The position numbers were made by a program, and so were the translations under genes. The notes under the pieces were generated by a model. It saw nothing but the letters and a program-made list of their open reading frames with translations, did no database searches and was not told the origin of the DNA. From Candidatus Krumholzibacteriota bacterium (GTDB taxonomy: Bacteria > Krumholzibacteriota > Krumholzibacteriia > Krumholzibacteriales > Krumholzibacteriaceae), in NCBI GenBank assembly GCA_030630165.1, contig DAOVNN010000046.1:1-12227 (forward strand): a stretch of DNA of 12,227 nt, read 5' to 3'. How positions within the stretch are numbered: position 1 is the first letter of the stretch; each line of letters opens with the position of its first letter. Below are positions 1-7,176 of the stretch, piece by piece.

Positions 1-3
1 CAT
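1..3 (-). CDS. Start codon of a gene continuing past the left edge
   Basis: The complement of bases 1-3 reads ATG. Upstream of it on the minus strand is AGGAGA (complement of 10-15) with a 6-base spacer, a good Shine-Dalgarno arrangement. This suggests a minus-strand gene whose body lies outside the window, divergent from the membrane-protein gene at 104. Nothing of the product can be seen, so no function is offered. The call rests only on the ribosome-binding site and start codon, and a chance match is possible. Confidence 0.45.
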
Positions 4-103
4 TATTTCTCTCCTGTCATTTATCATTTATGGTATTCCCACTCCCCGCACCGACGTGTCATAATTCCTTCCGAATAATGCGGCGTCCTTCTGGAGGGGT
101 CTT
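4..103. promoter_or_regulatory. Divergent intergenic region with candidate promoter for the membrane-protein gene
   Basis: This short region separates the gene at 104 (+) from the putative start at 3 (-). A candidate plus-strand promoter is TTCCCA (36-41) and CATAAT (60-65) with an 18-base spacer. The -10 fits well and the -35 poorly. A tandem direct repeat TCATTTA occupies 17-23 and 24-30; on the minus strand it gives TAAATGATAAATGA, which could hold a -10 or a regulator site for the leftward gene. Only the sequence matches are seen; promoter activity is inferred. Confidence 0.3.
93..97 (+). promoter_or_regulatory. Ribosome-binding site deciding a TTG start
   Basis: GGAGG at 93-97 (part of GGAGGGG) lies 6 bases upstream of TTG at 104-106. 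It supports TTG as the real start of the membrane-protein gene. The protein begins with a Lys-containing hydrophobic segment, as expected for a first membrane helix, and no nearby ATG in frame has a comparable site. Confidence 0.75.
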
Positions 104-1393
104 TTGAAGTATCTCAAGCTTCTTCTCGTTCTCATAGTCTTTCTTGTCCTGAGCTTCCTGTTCTTCAGGCTCTGTCTGGACAACGGGTTCTGGAACGGCT
201 ACGACTACGTCGGTCTAGAAAACAGCATCATGATGCACTCGGATCCCGGCGCAGCTTTCGAGAGCAGTCCGCCGTTCAAGTTCCAGCCGCTTGTTTACAG
301 CATCCATTATCTGCTGTTCAAACAATTCCTCTTCAACGCATCGGGATATTTCTTCTTCAACATACTGCTGCACGGTCTCAACTCGTTCCTCGTATATCTT
401 CTCGTCAACACGTTGATCCGCGACAGGGCAATCGCCGGACTCGCCGGGCTGCTCTTCGTCTTCACCGTGGGGAGTTACGGCAAGTCCGTGATGATCGCAT
501 CGGGGCTGGAGGACCTTGTTATCACCTTCCTCACACTCAGCACGATGATATGCTACTTCCATAACGAGCTCTACCGGGAGGGGAAGATCCTTTCCCTGTG
601 GTACCTGCTCACCCTGATCCTCTTTGTCGCCTCGATGCTGACGCGGAGTACGAGCTTCTCGATCCTCGTCGCCTTTCTGGCTTTCAACTTCTTCTTCCGT
701 GCTGAAAGAAAGAGGAAAGTCGCCGGCGCGGGGTTCATAATCCTTCTTTTCCTGTCGCTGGCCGCCCTCGTCGCCAAGACGACTCTGTTTCACTACACCC
801 CGCCCTTTTACAGACAGCACCCCGGCGTTGTCATGTTCGTCTTTTACGCGGCAAAGAACGTGATTAACTATCTCGTCAGGATGATCTTCCCCATCCATAC
901 CTCGCATCTCGTGGCGGGCGCGGGGCCTGCCGTGAGATTCTTCTACAGATTCGCGACGCAGATAAGGATACTCATCGCCCTGACCGTCCTGTCCTATTCC
1001 TTCTTCGGCTTCATATTCGGGAACAGGACGATACGATTCTTTATCGCGTGGACATATATCATGGTCATCCCATTCGCCTTCTTCCAGTTCCCCGGCGACT
1101 GGCTGAACATAAGGAACCTCTATCTCGTCTCAGTCGGGTTCGTATCGGTGATCGCCGCCGGCGCCGTTTACTGCTCGCGCCTGATTTCGGAGAACAGGTG
1201 GAGAAAGCTCGTGCCGATGGTCGTGCCCATCGCGTTTATCCTGCTTTCACGATTTATCGTGCTGCAGCTGGACAGCAGCTACCGCGTCAAGGCAGCCAGC
1301 CCGATCATGGCGGAGTACAGAAAGGTCCTGGCCGAAAAGTACGACGAGGTATATATCGAGGGGGACAGCCTGAATATGCGAAGGAGCCCCTGA
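104..1393 (+). CDS. Polytopic membrane protein, probable GT-C family glycosyltransferase
   Basis: The 429-residue protein is mostly hydrophobic, with roughly ten predicted membrane segments, the first at residues 5-22. After it comes a polar loop with NGYDYVGLEN (31-40), then QPLVYSIHYLLF (61-72) and GYFFFNILLHGLNSFLVYLL (81-100). This order, an acidic residue in the first outer loop, a 'RPL'-like stretch, then an N-x-L-L-H-x-x-N helix, is the pattern of GT39/PMT- and TMTC-type GT-C enzymes, which move sugars from lipid-linked donors on the outer face of the membrane. No tetratricopeptide repeats follow; the C-terminus (about 395-429) is a short soluble tail. Substrate and donor are unknown, and catalytic function is inferred from the pattern only. 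TTG start with GGAGG 6 bases upstream. It is the only complete plus-strand gene, head-on to a fork leaving the inferred origin, and probably has its own promoter. Confidence 0.7.
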   Translation: MKYLKLLLVLIVFLVLSFLFFRLCLDNGFWNGYDYVGLENSIMMHSDPGAAFESSPPFKFQPLVYSIHYLLFKQFLFNASGYFFFNILLHGLNSFLVYLLVNTLIRDRAIAGLAGLLFVFTVGSYGKSVMIASGLEDLVITFLTLSTMICYFHNELYREGKILSLWYLLTLILFVASMLTRSTSFSILVAFLAFNFFFRAERKRKVAGAGFIILLFLSLAALVAKTTLFHYTPPFYRQHPGVVMFVFYAAKNVINYLVRMIFPIHTSHLVAGAGPAVRFFYRFATQIRILIALTVLSYSFFGFIFGNRTIRFFIAWTYIMVIPFAFFQFPGDWLNIRNLYLVSVGFVSVIAAGAVYCSRLISENRWRKLVPMVVPIAFILLSRFIVLQLDSSYRVKAASPIMAEYRKVLAEKYDEVYIEGDSLNMRRSP

Positions 1394-1403
1394 AGCCTCA
1401 GGG
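1388..1403. terminator. Hairpin shared by two convergent stop codons
   Basis: CCCTGA-AGCC-TCAGGG is a perfect 6-bp inverted repeat with a 4-base loop. The left arm contains the TGA stop of the plus-strand membrane gene (1391-1393) and the right arm the TGA stop of hflX (complement of 1398-1400). Because it is symmetric it forms on both transcripts. There is no clear U-tract on either side (TTTCTTCC begins about 8 bases after on the plus strand), so it is a weak or non-canonical intrinsic terminator at best. It could instead protect 3' ends. Confidence 0.45.
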
Positions 1404-2720
1404 TTGCCCGCTTTCTTCCACAAGTATCGTTACATCGGCTGACTGCTCCAGCCGGCCGACATCTCTTCTGCGAAGTCTTACCGTGAATACCACGTCCTCG
1501 TCTTCCACTTCCCTCCTGACGACCTGCCCCGCTTTCTCGACCAGCGCGAGCGTCCTTCCGTCCGCGACCGGAACGGTCACGCGCGCAAGGGTCGTTCCCT
1601 TCCTGATCTCCCGGCCCACAGCATCGAGCAGCTCATCGGTACCCTCTCCCGTCGCGGCGCTTACCCGGACCGCTTCGGCGTACTTCTGGTCGAGATGCGA
1701 GGAAGTCCCGGCATCGAGCAGGTCGGCTTTGTTGAGGACAAGGAGGGTCGGGATGAACCCCTGCTTGCCCGCCGACGGCCTGTCACCCAGGACCTTGTAC
1801 AGCACATCATTTACGACCGAGATCTTTTCCGCGCACCGCGGCGATGAGGCATCGACCAGATGGAGCAGCAGGTCGGCCTCTTCGACATCGAGCAGTGTGG
1901 CGTGAAAACTCGCGACGAGGTGAGCGGGCAGCTTTCGGATGAAGCCGATCGTATCGGTCATGAGGAAGGCTGATCCACCCGGCAGCTCGACACGCCTGGT
2001 CGTTGAATCGAGGGTTGAGAAGAGGCGCCCGCTTTCGAGGACGTCGCTTCCAGCGAGCCTGTTGAGCAGGGTCGATTTGCCGGCGTTTGTGTAGCCTACG
2101 ATCGTGACGTTGAACAGCTCCTCCCTGTTCTTGCGCCTTTCCTTCGTGCGGTTCTCGATCTTTGCCAGCTCGCGCTTCAACGCGGATATTTTCTCCCGGA
2201 TCTTCCGACGATCGACTTCGAGCTGAGTTTCTCCGGGACCCTTGGTGCCTATGCCGCCCGCCTGCCTCGAAAGGTGGTCCCACAGGCGCTTCAATCGCGG
2301 CAGAGCGTATGTGAGCTGAGCAATCTCGACCTGTATCCTTGCCTGCCTCGTTCTTGCCCTCTTCGAGAAGATATCGAGGATCAGCTCGGTCCTGTCGATG
2401 ACGTTGACGCCGACGCGTTTTTCGATATTGCGCGCCTGGGCGGGAGCGAGGTCATCGTCGAATATGACAAGATTGATACCCTTCTCTTCGACGGCGGCGG
2501 CAAGTTCCTCGAGCTTTCCCTTCCCGATGTATGTCGCCCCTTCAAGTCTCGTGCGCTGCTGAATGATCGAACCCGAGACGGCCGCGCCGGCAGTCGTCGC
2601 GAGCAGCTCGAGCTCTGCGATGTTCTCCTGCTCGTCCTCGAAGGTCGAAGCGGGGAGCTTTACGCCTACGAGAAAGGCTGTCTCGTCAGGGGTTTTTGGG
2701 GGAGGAGTATATGAGGCCAT
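1398..2720 (-). CDS. hflX: GTPase HflX
   Basis: HflX is a ribosome-associated GTPase that binds 50S subunits and splits or rescues stalled 70S ribosomes, especially after stress. At 440 residues it is of usual family length. The N-terminal HflX domain shows FDDDLAPAQARNIE (87-100), and the family signature GGIGTKGPGETQLEVDRR occupies 155-172. The GTPase domain has G1 GYTNAGKST (209-217), a G2 Thr in LDSTTRR (237-243), G3 DTIGF (256-260), G4 NKAD (330-333) and a G5-like SAATGEG further on. A C-terminal domain of about 60 residues follows. The ATG is separated from the upstream secreted-protein stop by one base (TAA-C-ATG), with no strong Shine-Dalgarno, so translation probably depends on reinitiation from that gene. 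hflX more usually lies next to hfq; here it ends a replication/gyrase gene run. Confidence 0.95.
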   Translation of the reverse strand: MASYTPPPKTPDETAFLVGVKLPASTFEDEQENIAELELLATTAGAAVSGSIIQQRTRLEGATYIGKGKLEELAAAVEEKGINLVIFDDDLAPAQARNIEKRVGVNVIDRTELILDIFSKRARTRQARIQVEIAQLTYALPRLKRLWDHLSRQAGGIGTKGPGETQLEVDRRKIREKISALKRELAKIENRTKERRKNREELFNVTIVGYTNAGKSTLLNRLAGSDVLESGRLFSTLDSTTRRVELPGGSAFLMTDTIGFIRKLPAHLVASFHATLLDVEEADLLLHLVDASSPRCAEKISVVNDVLYKVLGDRPSAGKQGFIPTLLVLNKADLLDAGTSSHLDQKYAEAVRVSAATGEGTDELLDAVGREIRKGTTLARVTVPVADGRTLALVEKAGQVVRREVEDEDVVFTVRLRRRDVGRLEQSADVTILVEESGQP

Positions 2721-2721
2721 G

Positions 2722-4557
2722 TTATCTGAGGAGGATTACCCTTCTGGTCAGCGATCTTTCGCCGATCTGGAGCCGGCAGTAGTAGACGCCCGGCGCGACC
2801 TTCGTGCCAGCTTCATCCGTTCCGTCCCACCCGAGAGTGTGTTCCCCGGGATGGAGGACCTCATCGACAAGGACTGAGCGTACCAGCCTTCCCTTGACGT
2901 CGTAGACCCTGACCGAGCTTACCCCGGGCTGCATCACGGCCGACCGGTCCTTCGAGTATCTCGAGGCTTCGTGGATGAGGACGTCGATCGTCAGGTCGCT
3001 CGCAAATGGATTGGGAAAGAGCCTGATGCTGTCTTCCGGCAGCCTGCCCGGCTGCAGGTCATCCTCGCCGGCGTAGCGCTGCAGTTCATCCTGTCCGATA
3101 TGTGATGTGAATATTGTTCCGTCGGTCAACTGTCCCTCGATCGCGAAAGGTCCCGAGGAAGCCATCTCGTCGTCGAGGGCTATGACTATCCTTCCCCCGA
3201 CCGTCTCGAAATCACCTGTCTGCTCTCCCGCCACCTTGAGCCATTCGATCTCCTCGCCCTCGATCGGGGGAAGGTCGATCGACACGGCAGGGCGCTTCTC
3301 TCCCTGGACCCATACCGGCGCCAGCACTGCCCTTGCCTGGACACGGACCGCCCTGCGGGCAGGAACGACCCATCTCAGCCTTTCGCTCTCAGAATGGGCA
3401 AGTCCCTCCCAGGTCTCCCTGGCCCTCGAGATATTCCGCATCAGGGCCGCGAGGTCCTTCCCGAAAACTATCACCCACTCGAGCTCCACCCTCTCGCCGG
3501 GGCAGATATCCCCCGCCGGGCAGAACCTGTGCGTGAGCACAATATCGCCGGTCGCCGCTTCGGCGATCATGATGTCTTGTCCGCGAATCCCGCCGAGCAG
3601 CTCCGCCTCTTCGATATCGAGCATGGCCGGCTCGCCTCCGAGTACCCGGCAGCCTTCATCATCTCCGTTCCACAGCGAATCGACGTGCCTGTGCCTGTTG
3701 TGGACCCGCACTCCGGCGGTCATGGGACCGTTCGGCCTCGACGCGCTGAAGAACATTACGGTCGCCAGCGGGCCTTCGTTTCCGGCATCGGAGACCGCTG
3801 CGACCGCGTGAAGGATCTTTTTTTCTTCGCCGGGGAGCGCCTGTATGAAAAAGGCCCTGTCGTTCCGCCCGCGGCCGGCGTCATCCCTGTCCCCGATCTC
3901 GAAATCGATGTAGTGTATCAGCTCGAACTCCCGGAGGATCTCATCCTCACCCTCGGGAGGCAGATATTCTATCGTCGTCGTAACTCCGATGAAATCCCTG
4001 ACATGTCCGTAGTTCCAGACATGGTGCGCATGGGTCACCTTTATCCCGTACCGGGAAGCAAGGGAGCTGGTGACGTACATCCCGTCCCCCACGGCAGCGA
4101 AATCCTCGTCGATTGCTCCGTCGCCGTCGTTGTCCCGCCCGTCAAGCGGGTCCTCGTCGATCGCTCCATCGCCGTCATCGTCGCACCCGTCAGCTGGATA
4201 TCTTTTCCCTCCCCGGCATCCTTCGGTCGCGCCGGCGACACACGGTCCCGGCAGCGCCGTTTCGAAATCGCCCGGCCCGAGAAGAACTGTCCCGCCATCT
4301 TCGCCGGAGATGAACCTCAACAGGAGGCCGCCGCTTCCGAGAAACTCGGTTCCCCCGACGCCCGGCCATCTGAGCCCGAGCCTCAGCCGGCCCGATTCGA
4401 TTTCATGGAGATATCCACTGCCGTCGAGAGAGACGGCGATCCTGCCGGCGCCTGTGATCGAGAGAGCATCGTCGCCCGGCTCAGCGGCACGCCCCGGCGC
4501 AAACGCCGCGAGCGCGGCGAAGATCACCACGGCCGTCTTCAATCCTTGCGGATTCAT
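2722..4557 (-). CDS. Secreted protein with calcium-type repeats and a C-terminal FlgD-Ig/sorting-like domain
   Basis: This 611-residue protein has a signal peptide (residues 1-25: Lys7, hydrophobic 9-20, Ala-rich cleavage region), so it is exported. Two near-identical 16-residue units at 123-152 (GCDDDGDGAIDED, then GRDNDGDGAIDED) carry D-x-D-x-D-G loops like MopE or thrombospondin type-3 calcium-binding repeats. The middle (160-500) is beta-rich and not recognised; four Cys (303, 346, 352 and nearby 125/114) may pair outside the cytoplasm. The C-terminus (512-611) begins LFPNPFASDLTIDV and contains SVRVYDVKGRLVRS (548-561), GWDGTDEAG (576-584) and APGVYYCRL (588-596). That is a FlgD-Ig-like/type IX-type C-terminal domain, usually found on surface or secreted proteins of FCB-related bacteria. 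Its start overlaps the gyrA stop (TAATG) and its stop is one base from hflX, so it is co-transcribed with cytoplasmic replication genes. Specific role unknown. Confidence 0.85.
   Translation of the reverse strand: MNPQGLKTAVVIFAALAAFAPGRAAEPGDDALSITGAGRIAVSLDGSGYLHEIESGRLRLGLRWPGVGGTEFLGSGGLLLRFISGEDGGTVLLGPGDFETALPGPCVAGATEGCRGGKRYPADGCDDDGDGAIDEDPLDGRDNDGDGAIDEDFAAVGDGMYVTSSLASRYGIKVTHAHHVWNYGHVRDFIGVTTTIEYLPPEGEDEILREFELIHYIDFEIGDRDDAGRGRNDRAFFIQALPGEEKKILHAVAAVSDAGNEGPLATVMFFSASRPNGPMTAGVRVHNRHRHVDSLWNGDDEGCRVLGGEPAMLDIEEAELLGGIRGQDIMIAEAATGDIVLTHRFCPAGDICPGERVELEWVIVFGKDLAALMRNISRARETWEGLAHSESERLRWVVPARRAVRVQARAVLAPVWVQGEKRPAVSIDLPPIEGEEIEWLKVAGEQTGDFETVGGRIVIALDDEMASSGPFAIEGQLTDGTIFTSHIGQDELQRYAGEDDLQPGRLPEDSIRLFPNPFASDLTIDVLIHEASRYSKDRSAVMQPGVSSVRVYDVKGRLVRSVLVDEVLHPGEHTLGWDGTDEAGTKVAPGVYYCRLQIGERSLTRRVILLR
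4103..4191 (-). repeat. Two-copy 48-bp in-frame repeat encoding Asp-rich calcium-type loops
   Basis: Bases 4103-4143 and 4151-4191 are near-identical 41-base blocks with a period of 48 bases (16 codons). They encode the two D-x-D-x-D-G units of the secreted protein. Differences between the copies are few, several of them synonymous (for example GATTGC against GATCGC), pointing to a duplication kept under protein-level selection. Such blocks can expand or contract by slippage. Confidence 0.75.
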
Positions 4558-7109
4558 TACTTCCCGCCTTTTCCCTTTTTCCCCCTGGCGGGTTTTTTCG
4601 CCACCTCTTCCGCGACCTCCTGGACGTCAGGCTCGATGAGTTCCTCTCCCGTTTCCGGTTCTTCGCCCTCCGTGCCGTTCTCGTCCTTCTCGCCGGCAAG
4701 CAGGGCAACGTCGACCAGAGAGTCGCCCTTGTTGAGGTTGATAACCTTCACGCCCTGGCCCTGCCTTCCGATACAACGGATACCACGCACGGGGCACCTT
4801 ATGATCATCCCGTTGCGCGTTATCATCATGACTTCGTCGGTCTCTATTACCTCGCGTGCCGCCACGACAGGACCGTTCCGGTCGTTTGCCGGGATGAGCG
4901 CCACCCCCTGGCCGCCGCGGTGCTTGTTCCTGAACTCCCCCAGCCTCGTGCGCTTGCCGAAGCCGTACTCTGTCACGGCAAGGATCGCCGAGTCGCGCTT
5001 GACGATAACCATCTCGACCACCCGGTCGTCACCCTTGATCTTCACTCCCTTGACCCCGTACGAGTCCCTGCCTACCTCGCGTACTTCCTTCTCGTTGAAG
5101 CGGATCGCCTTGCCGTCTCTCTTGGCGAGCACGATATCGTCGCTTCCCGATGTAAGCTTGGCGGCGATCAGCCTGTCGCCCTCGCGAAGCTTCAGCGCGA
5201 TGATGCCGGCACGGCGCGGGTGCGAGTACTTCGACAGGTGCGTCTTCTTGACCAGCCCGCCCTCTGTCGCCAGCGTCAGGTAACAGTCGTCGCCGAAGTC
5301 CGGCACGGGGATCGTAGCGGTGATGTTCTCTTCCCTCGACATCTCGAGGAGATTGACGATCGCCTTTCCCTTGGCGAGCCGCCCTCCCTGCGGGATCTCG
5401 TGGACCTTGACCCAGTAGCACTTGCCCGCGTCGGTGAAGAAGAGGATGTAGCTGTGCGTCGATGCGATAAACAGCGTCGACACGAAATCCTCATCCTTCA
5501 TCCCGAGCCCCGTGATCCCCTTGCCTCCGCGGCGCTGCCTGCGGTAGGTCCCGATCGGGATTCTTTTTATATAGCCGGTATGGGTGATCGTGATGATCAT
5601 GTCCTCCTCGGCTATCAGATCCTCGAGCTCGAGCTCTCCCTCGGAGTCGACGATCTCGGTGCGCCTCTCGTCTCCGTACTTTTCGCCCACCTCGTCGAGC
5701 TCGTCAGCTATCACGCCGAGCAGCCTCGTCCTGTTCTCGAGGATCGAGCGGAGGTACTCTATCTTCTGGATCAGCGCGAGGTACTCGTCCTCGATCTTCT
5801 TGCGCTCGAGGCCGGTGAGCCTCTGGAGTTTCATGTCGAGTATCGCCTGCGCCTGTATCTCACTGAGCTTGAATTTCTTTATCAGTCCATTTCGCGCCTC
5901 TTCGGGAGATGCGCTCTTCTTGATGAGCTGGACGATCGCGTCAATATTGTCGAGCGCGATCTTGTATCCCTCGAGGATGTGCGCCCTTTCCTCGGCTTTC
6001 CTCAGATCGTACTCGGTGCGGCGCCTGACGACCTCTTCGCGATGCTCGAGGAAGAGCTGCATCGTCCTCTTGAGGTTCATTACCTCGGGGTGCAGCTTGG
6101 TCAGCGAGAGCATGATCACACCGAATGTGCCCTGGAGCTGCGTGTGCTTGAAGAGCTGGTTCATCACGACCTTGGGGTACGAATCCCTCTTCAGGTCTAT
6201 GACGATCCGCATCCCGTCCTTGTCGGACTCGTCGCGGATGTCGGAGATGCCGCCCATCTTTCCGCCGCGCACGAGTTCGGCTATCTTCTTGATGATCGAC
6301 GCCTTGTTCGTCTGGAAAGGGATCTCGGTGATGACGATACTCGACTTGCCCGATTTCTGCGTCTCGATGTTGGCGCGTGCCCTGACGGTTATCCTTCCCC
6401 TGCCCGTCTCGTACGCGTCCTTGATACCGGCCCGTCCATAGATGATCCCGCCGGTCGGGAAATCGGGGCCGGTAACGAATCTGCTGAGCTCCGTGACCGA
6501 CAGCTCGGGATTCTCGAGCAGAGCCTTGAGTCCGGCAATGATCTCGGTGCTGTTGTGCGGCGGGATGTTCGTTGCCATTCCGACCGCGATCCCGGAAGCG
6601 CCGTTGAACAGGAGGTTAGGCACCTTGGACGGGAGGACGAGAGCCATCTGCCTCGTCTCGTCATAGTTCAGCCCGAACTCCACCGTCTCCTTGTCGAGAT
6701 CGGCGAGGATGTCTTCGGCGAGGCGGGTCATGCGGACCTCGGTGTACCTCTCCGCCGCTGCCGGGTCCCCGTCGATCGAGCCGAAGTTTCCCTGCCCGTC
6801 GACGATCGGGTACCGCAGCGTGAAATCCTGCGCAAGCCTCACCGTGGCGTCGTAAACAGCCGTCGTGCCGTGAGGATGGTAGTTACCCGTGACGTCTCCG
6901 GTGAGCTTCGCGGATTTCCTGTAAGGCCGGTTATGCGCGAGGTTCAGGTCGTTCATCGCCAGGAGAATGCGCCTGTGAACGGGCTTGAGCCCGTCCCTCA
7001 CGTCAGGCAGTGCGCGAGAGACGATGACGCTCATCGCATAGTCGAGATACGAGTTTTTCATCTCGTCTTCGATGTATACGGGGATGACCCGCTGCCTGCT
7101 GATATCCAT
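4557..7109 (-). CDS. gyrA: DNA gyrase subunit A
   Basis: GyrA is the DNA-cleaving subunit of gyrase (A2B2), which introduces negative supercoils ahead of replication forks. The 850-residue protein has the winged-helix/tower core (about 1-490) with catalytic Tyr122 preceded by Arg121 in AAAERYTEVR (117-126), numbered as in E. coli. The GyrA box QRRGGKG at 525-531 starts a six-bladed C-terminal DNA-wrapping domain and marks this as GyrA rather than ParC. The tail is unusual: acidic at 808-836, then Lys/Gly-rich (KKPARGKKGKGGK, 838-850). In the quinolone region HPHGTTAVYD (78-87), position 82 is Thr instead of the common Asp and position 83 is Thr; Asp87 is kept. ATG start with GGAGG 9 bases upstream. 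It lies 67 bases after gyrB, and its stop TAA shares a base with the next gene's ATG. Confidence 0.98.
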   Translation of the reverse strand: MDISRQRVIPVYIEDEMKNSYLDYAMSVIVSRALPDVRDGLKPVHRRILLAMNDLNLAHNRPYRKSAKLTGDVTGNYHPHGTTAVYDATVRLAQDFTLRYPIVDGQGNFGSIDGDPAAAERYTEVRMTRLAEDILADLDKETVEFGLNYDETRQMALVLPSKVPNLLFNGASGIAVGMATNIPPHNSTEIIAGLKALLENPELSVTELSRFVTGPDFPTGGIIYGRAGIKDAYETGRGRITVRARANIETQKSGKSSIVITEIPFQTNKASIIKKIAELVRGGKMGGISDIRDESDKDGMRIVIDLKRDSYPKVVMNQLFKHTQLQGTFGVIMLSLTKLHPEVMNLKRTMQLFLEHREEVVRRRTEYDLRKAEERAHILEGYKIALDNIDAIVQLIKKSASPEEARNGLIKKFKLSEIQAQAILDMKLQRLTGLERKKIEDEYLALIQKIEYLRSILENRTRLLGVIADELDEVGEKYGDERRTEIVDSEGELELEDLIAEEDMIITITHTGYIKRIPIGTYRRQRRGGKGITGLGMKDEDFVSTLFIASTHSYILFFTDAGKCYWVKVHEIPQGGRLAKGKAIVNLLEMSREENITATIPVPDFGDDCYLTLATEGGLVKKTHLSKYSHPRRAGIIALKLREGDRLIAAKLTSGSDDIVLAKRDGKAIRFNEKEVREVGRDSYGVKGVKIKGDDRVVEMVIVKRDSAILAVTEYGFGKRTRLGEFRNKHRGGQGVALIPANDRNGPVVAAREVIETDEVMMITRNGMIIRCPVRGIRCIGRQGQGVKVINLNKGDSLVDVALLAGEKDENGTEGEEPETGEELIEPDVQEVAEEVAKKPARGKKGKGGK

Positions 7110-7118
7110 CCGTTTGTT

Positions 7119-7123
7119 CCTCC
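7119..7123 (-). promoter_or_regulatory. gyrA ribosome-binding site
   Basis: GGAGG (complement of 7119-7123) sits 9 bases before the gyrA ATG. It directly follows the downstream arm of a hairpin (7124-7139), so folding of that hairpin could affect ribosome access. The site fixes the gyrA start at 7109. Confidence 0.75.
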
Positions 7124-7158
7124 TTCACCGCCCGGTGAATACGCTCCTCCCGGGAGCG
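7124..7158 (-). promoter_or_regulatory. Two adjacent hairpins in the gyrB-gyrA gap
   Basis: On the minus strand two perfect 6-bp stems lie side by side between gyrB and gyrA: CGCTCC-CGGGA-GGAGCG (complement of 7142-7158, 5-base loop) and TTCACC-GGGC-GGTGAA (complement of 7124-7139, 4-base loop). Two bases separate them, and the second abuts the gyrA Shine-Dalgarno. No T-run follows in the direction of transcription, so they do not look like intrinsic terminators. They may be an RNA-processing or mRNA-stability element, or control gyrA translation. Structure is seen; function is inferred. Confidence 0.5.
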
Positions 7159-7176
7159 CCTTTGTATTATTTCATT

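Noticed and set aside
4085..4200. Direct repeats considered as a CRISPR or mobile-element signature
   Set aside because: There are only two units, in frame inside a gene and encoding Asp-rich loops, so this is a protein repeat.
3394..5283. Plus-strand open frame of 629 codons spanning the secreted-protein gene and the end of gyrA
   Set aside because: It crosses two well-supported minus-strand genes, has no family pattern and changes composition at their junction, as expected for a shadow.
7142..7176. Intrinsic terminator between gyrB and gyrA
   Set aside because: The hairpin lacks a T-run in the direction of transcription. The T-rich stretch is on the opposite strand, where no gene needs it.
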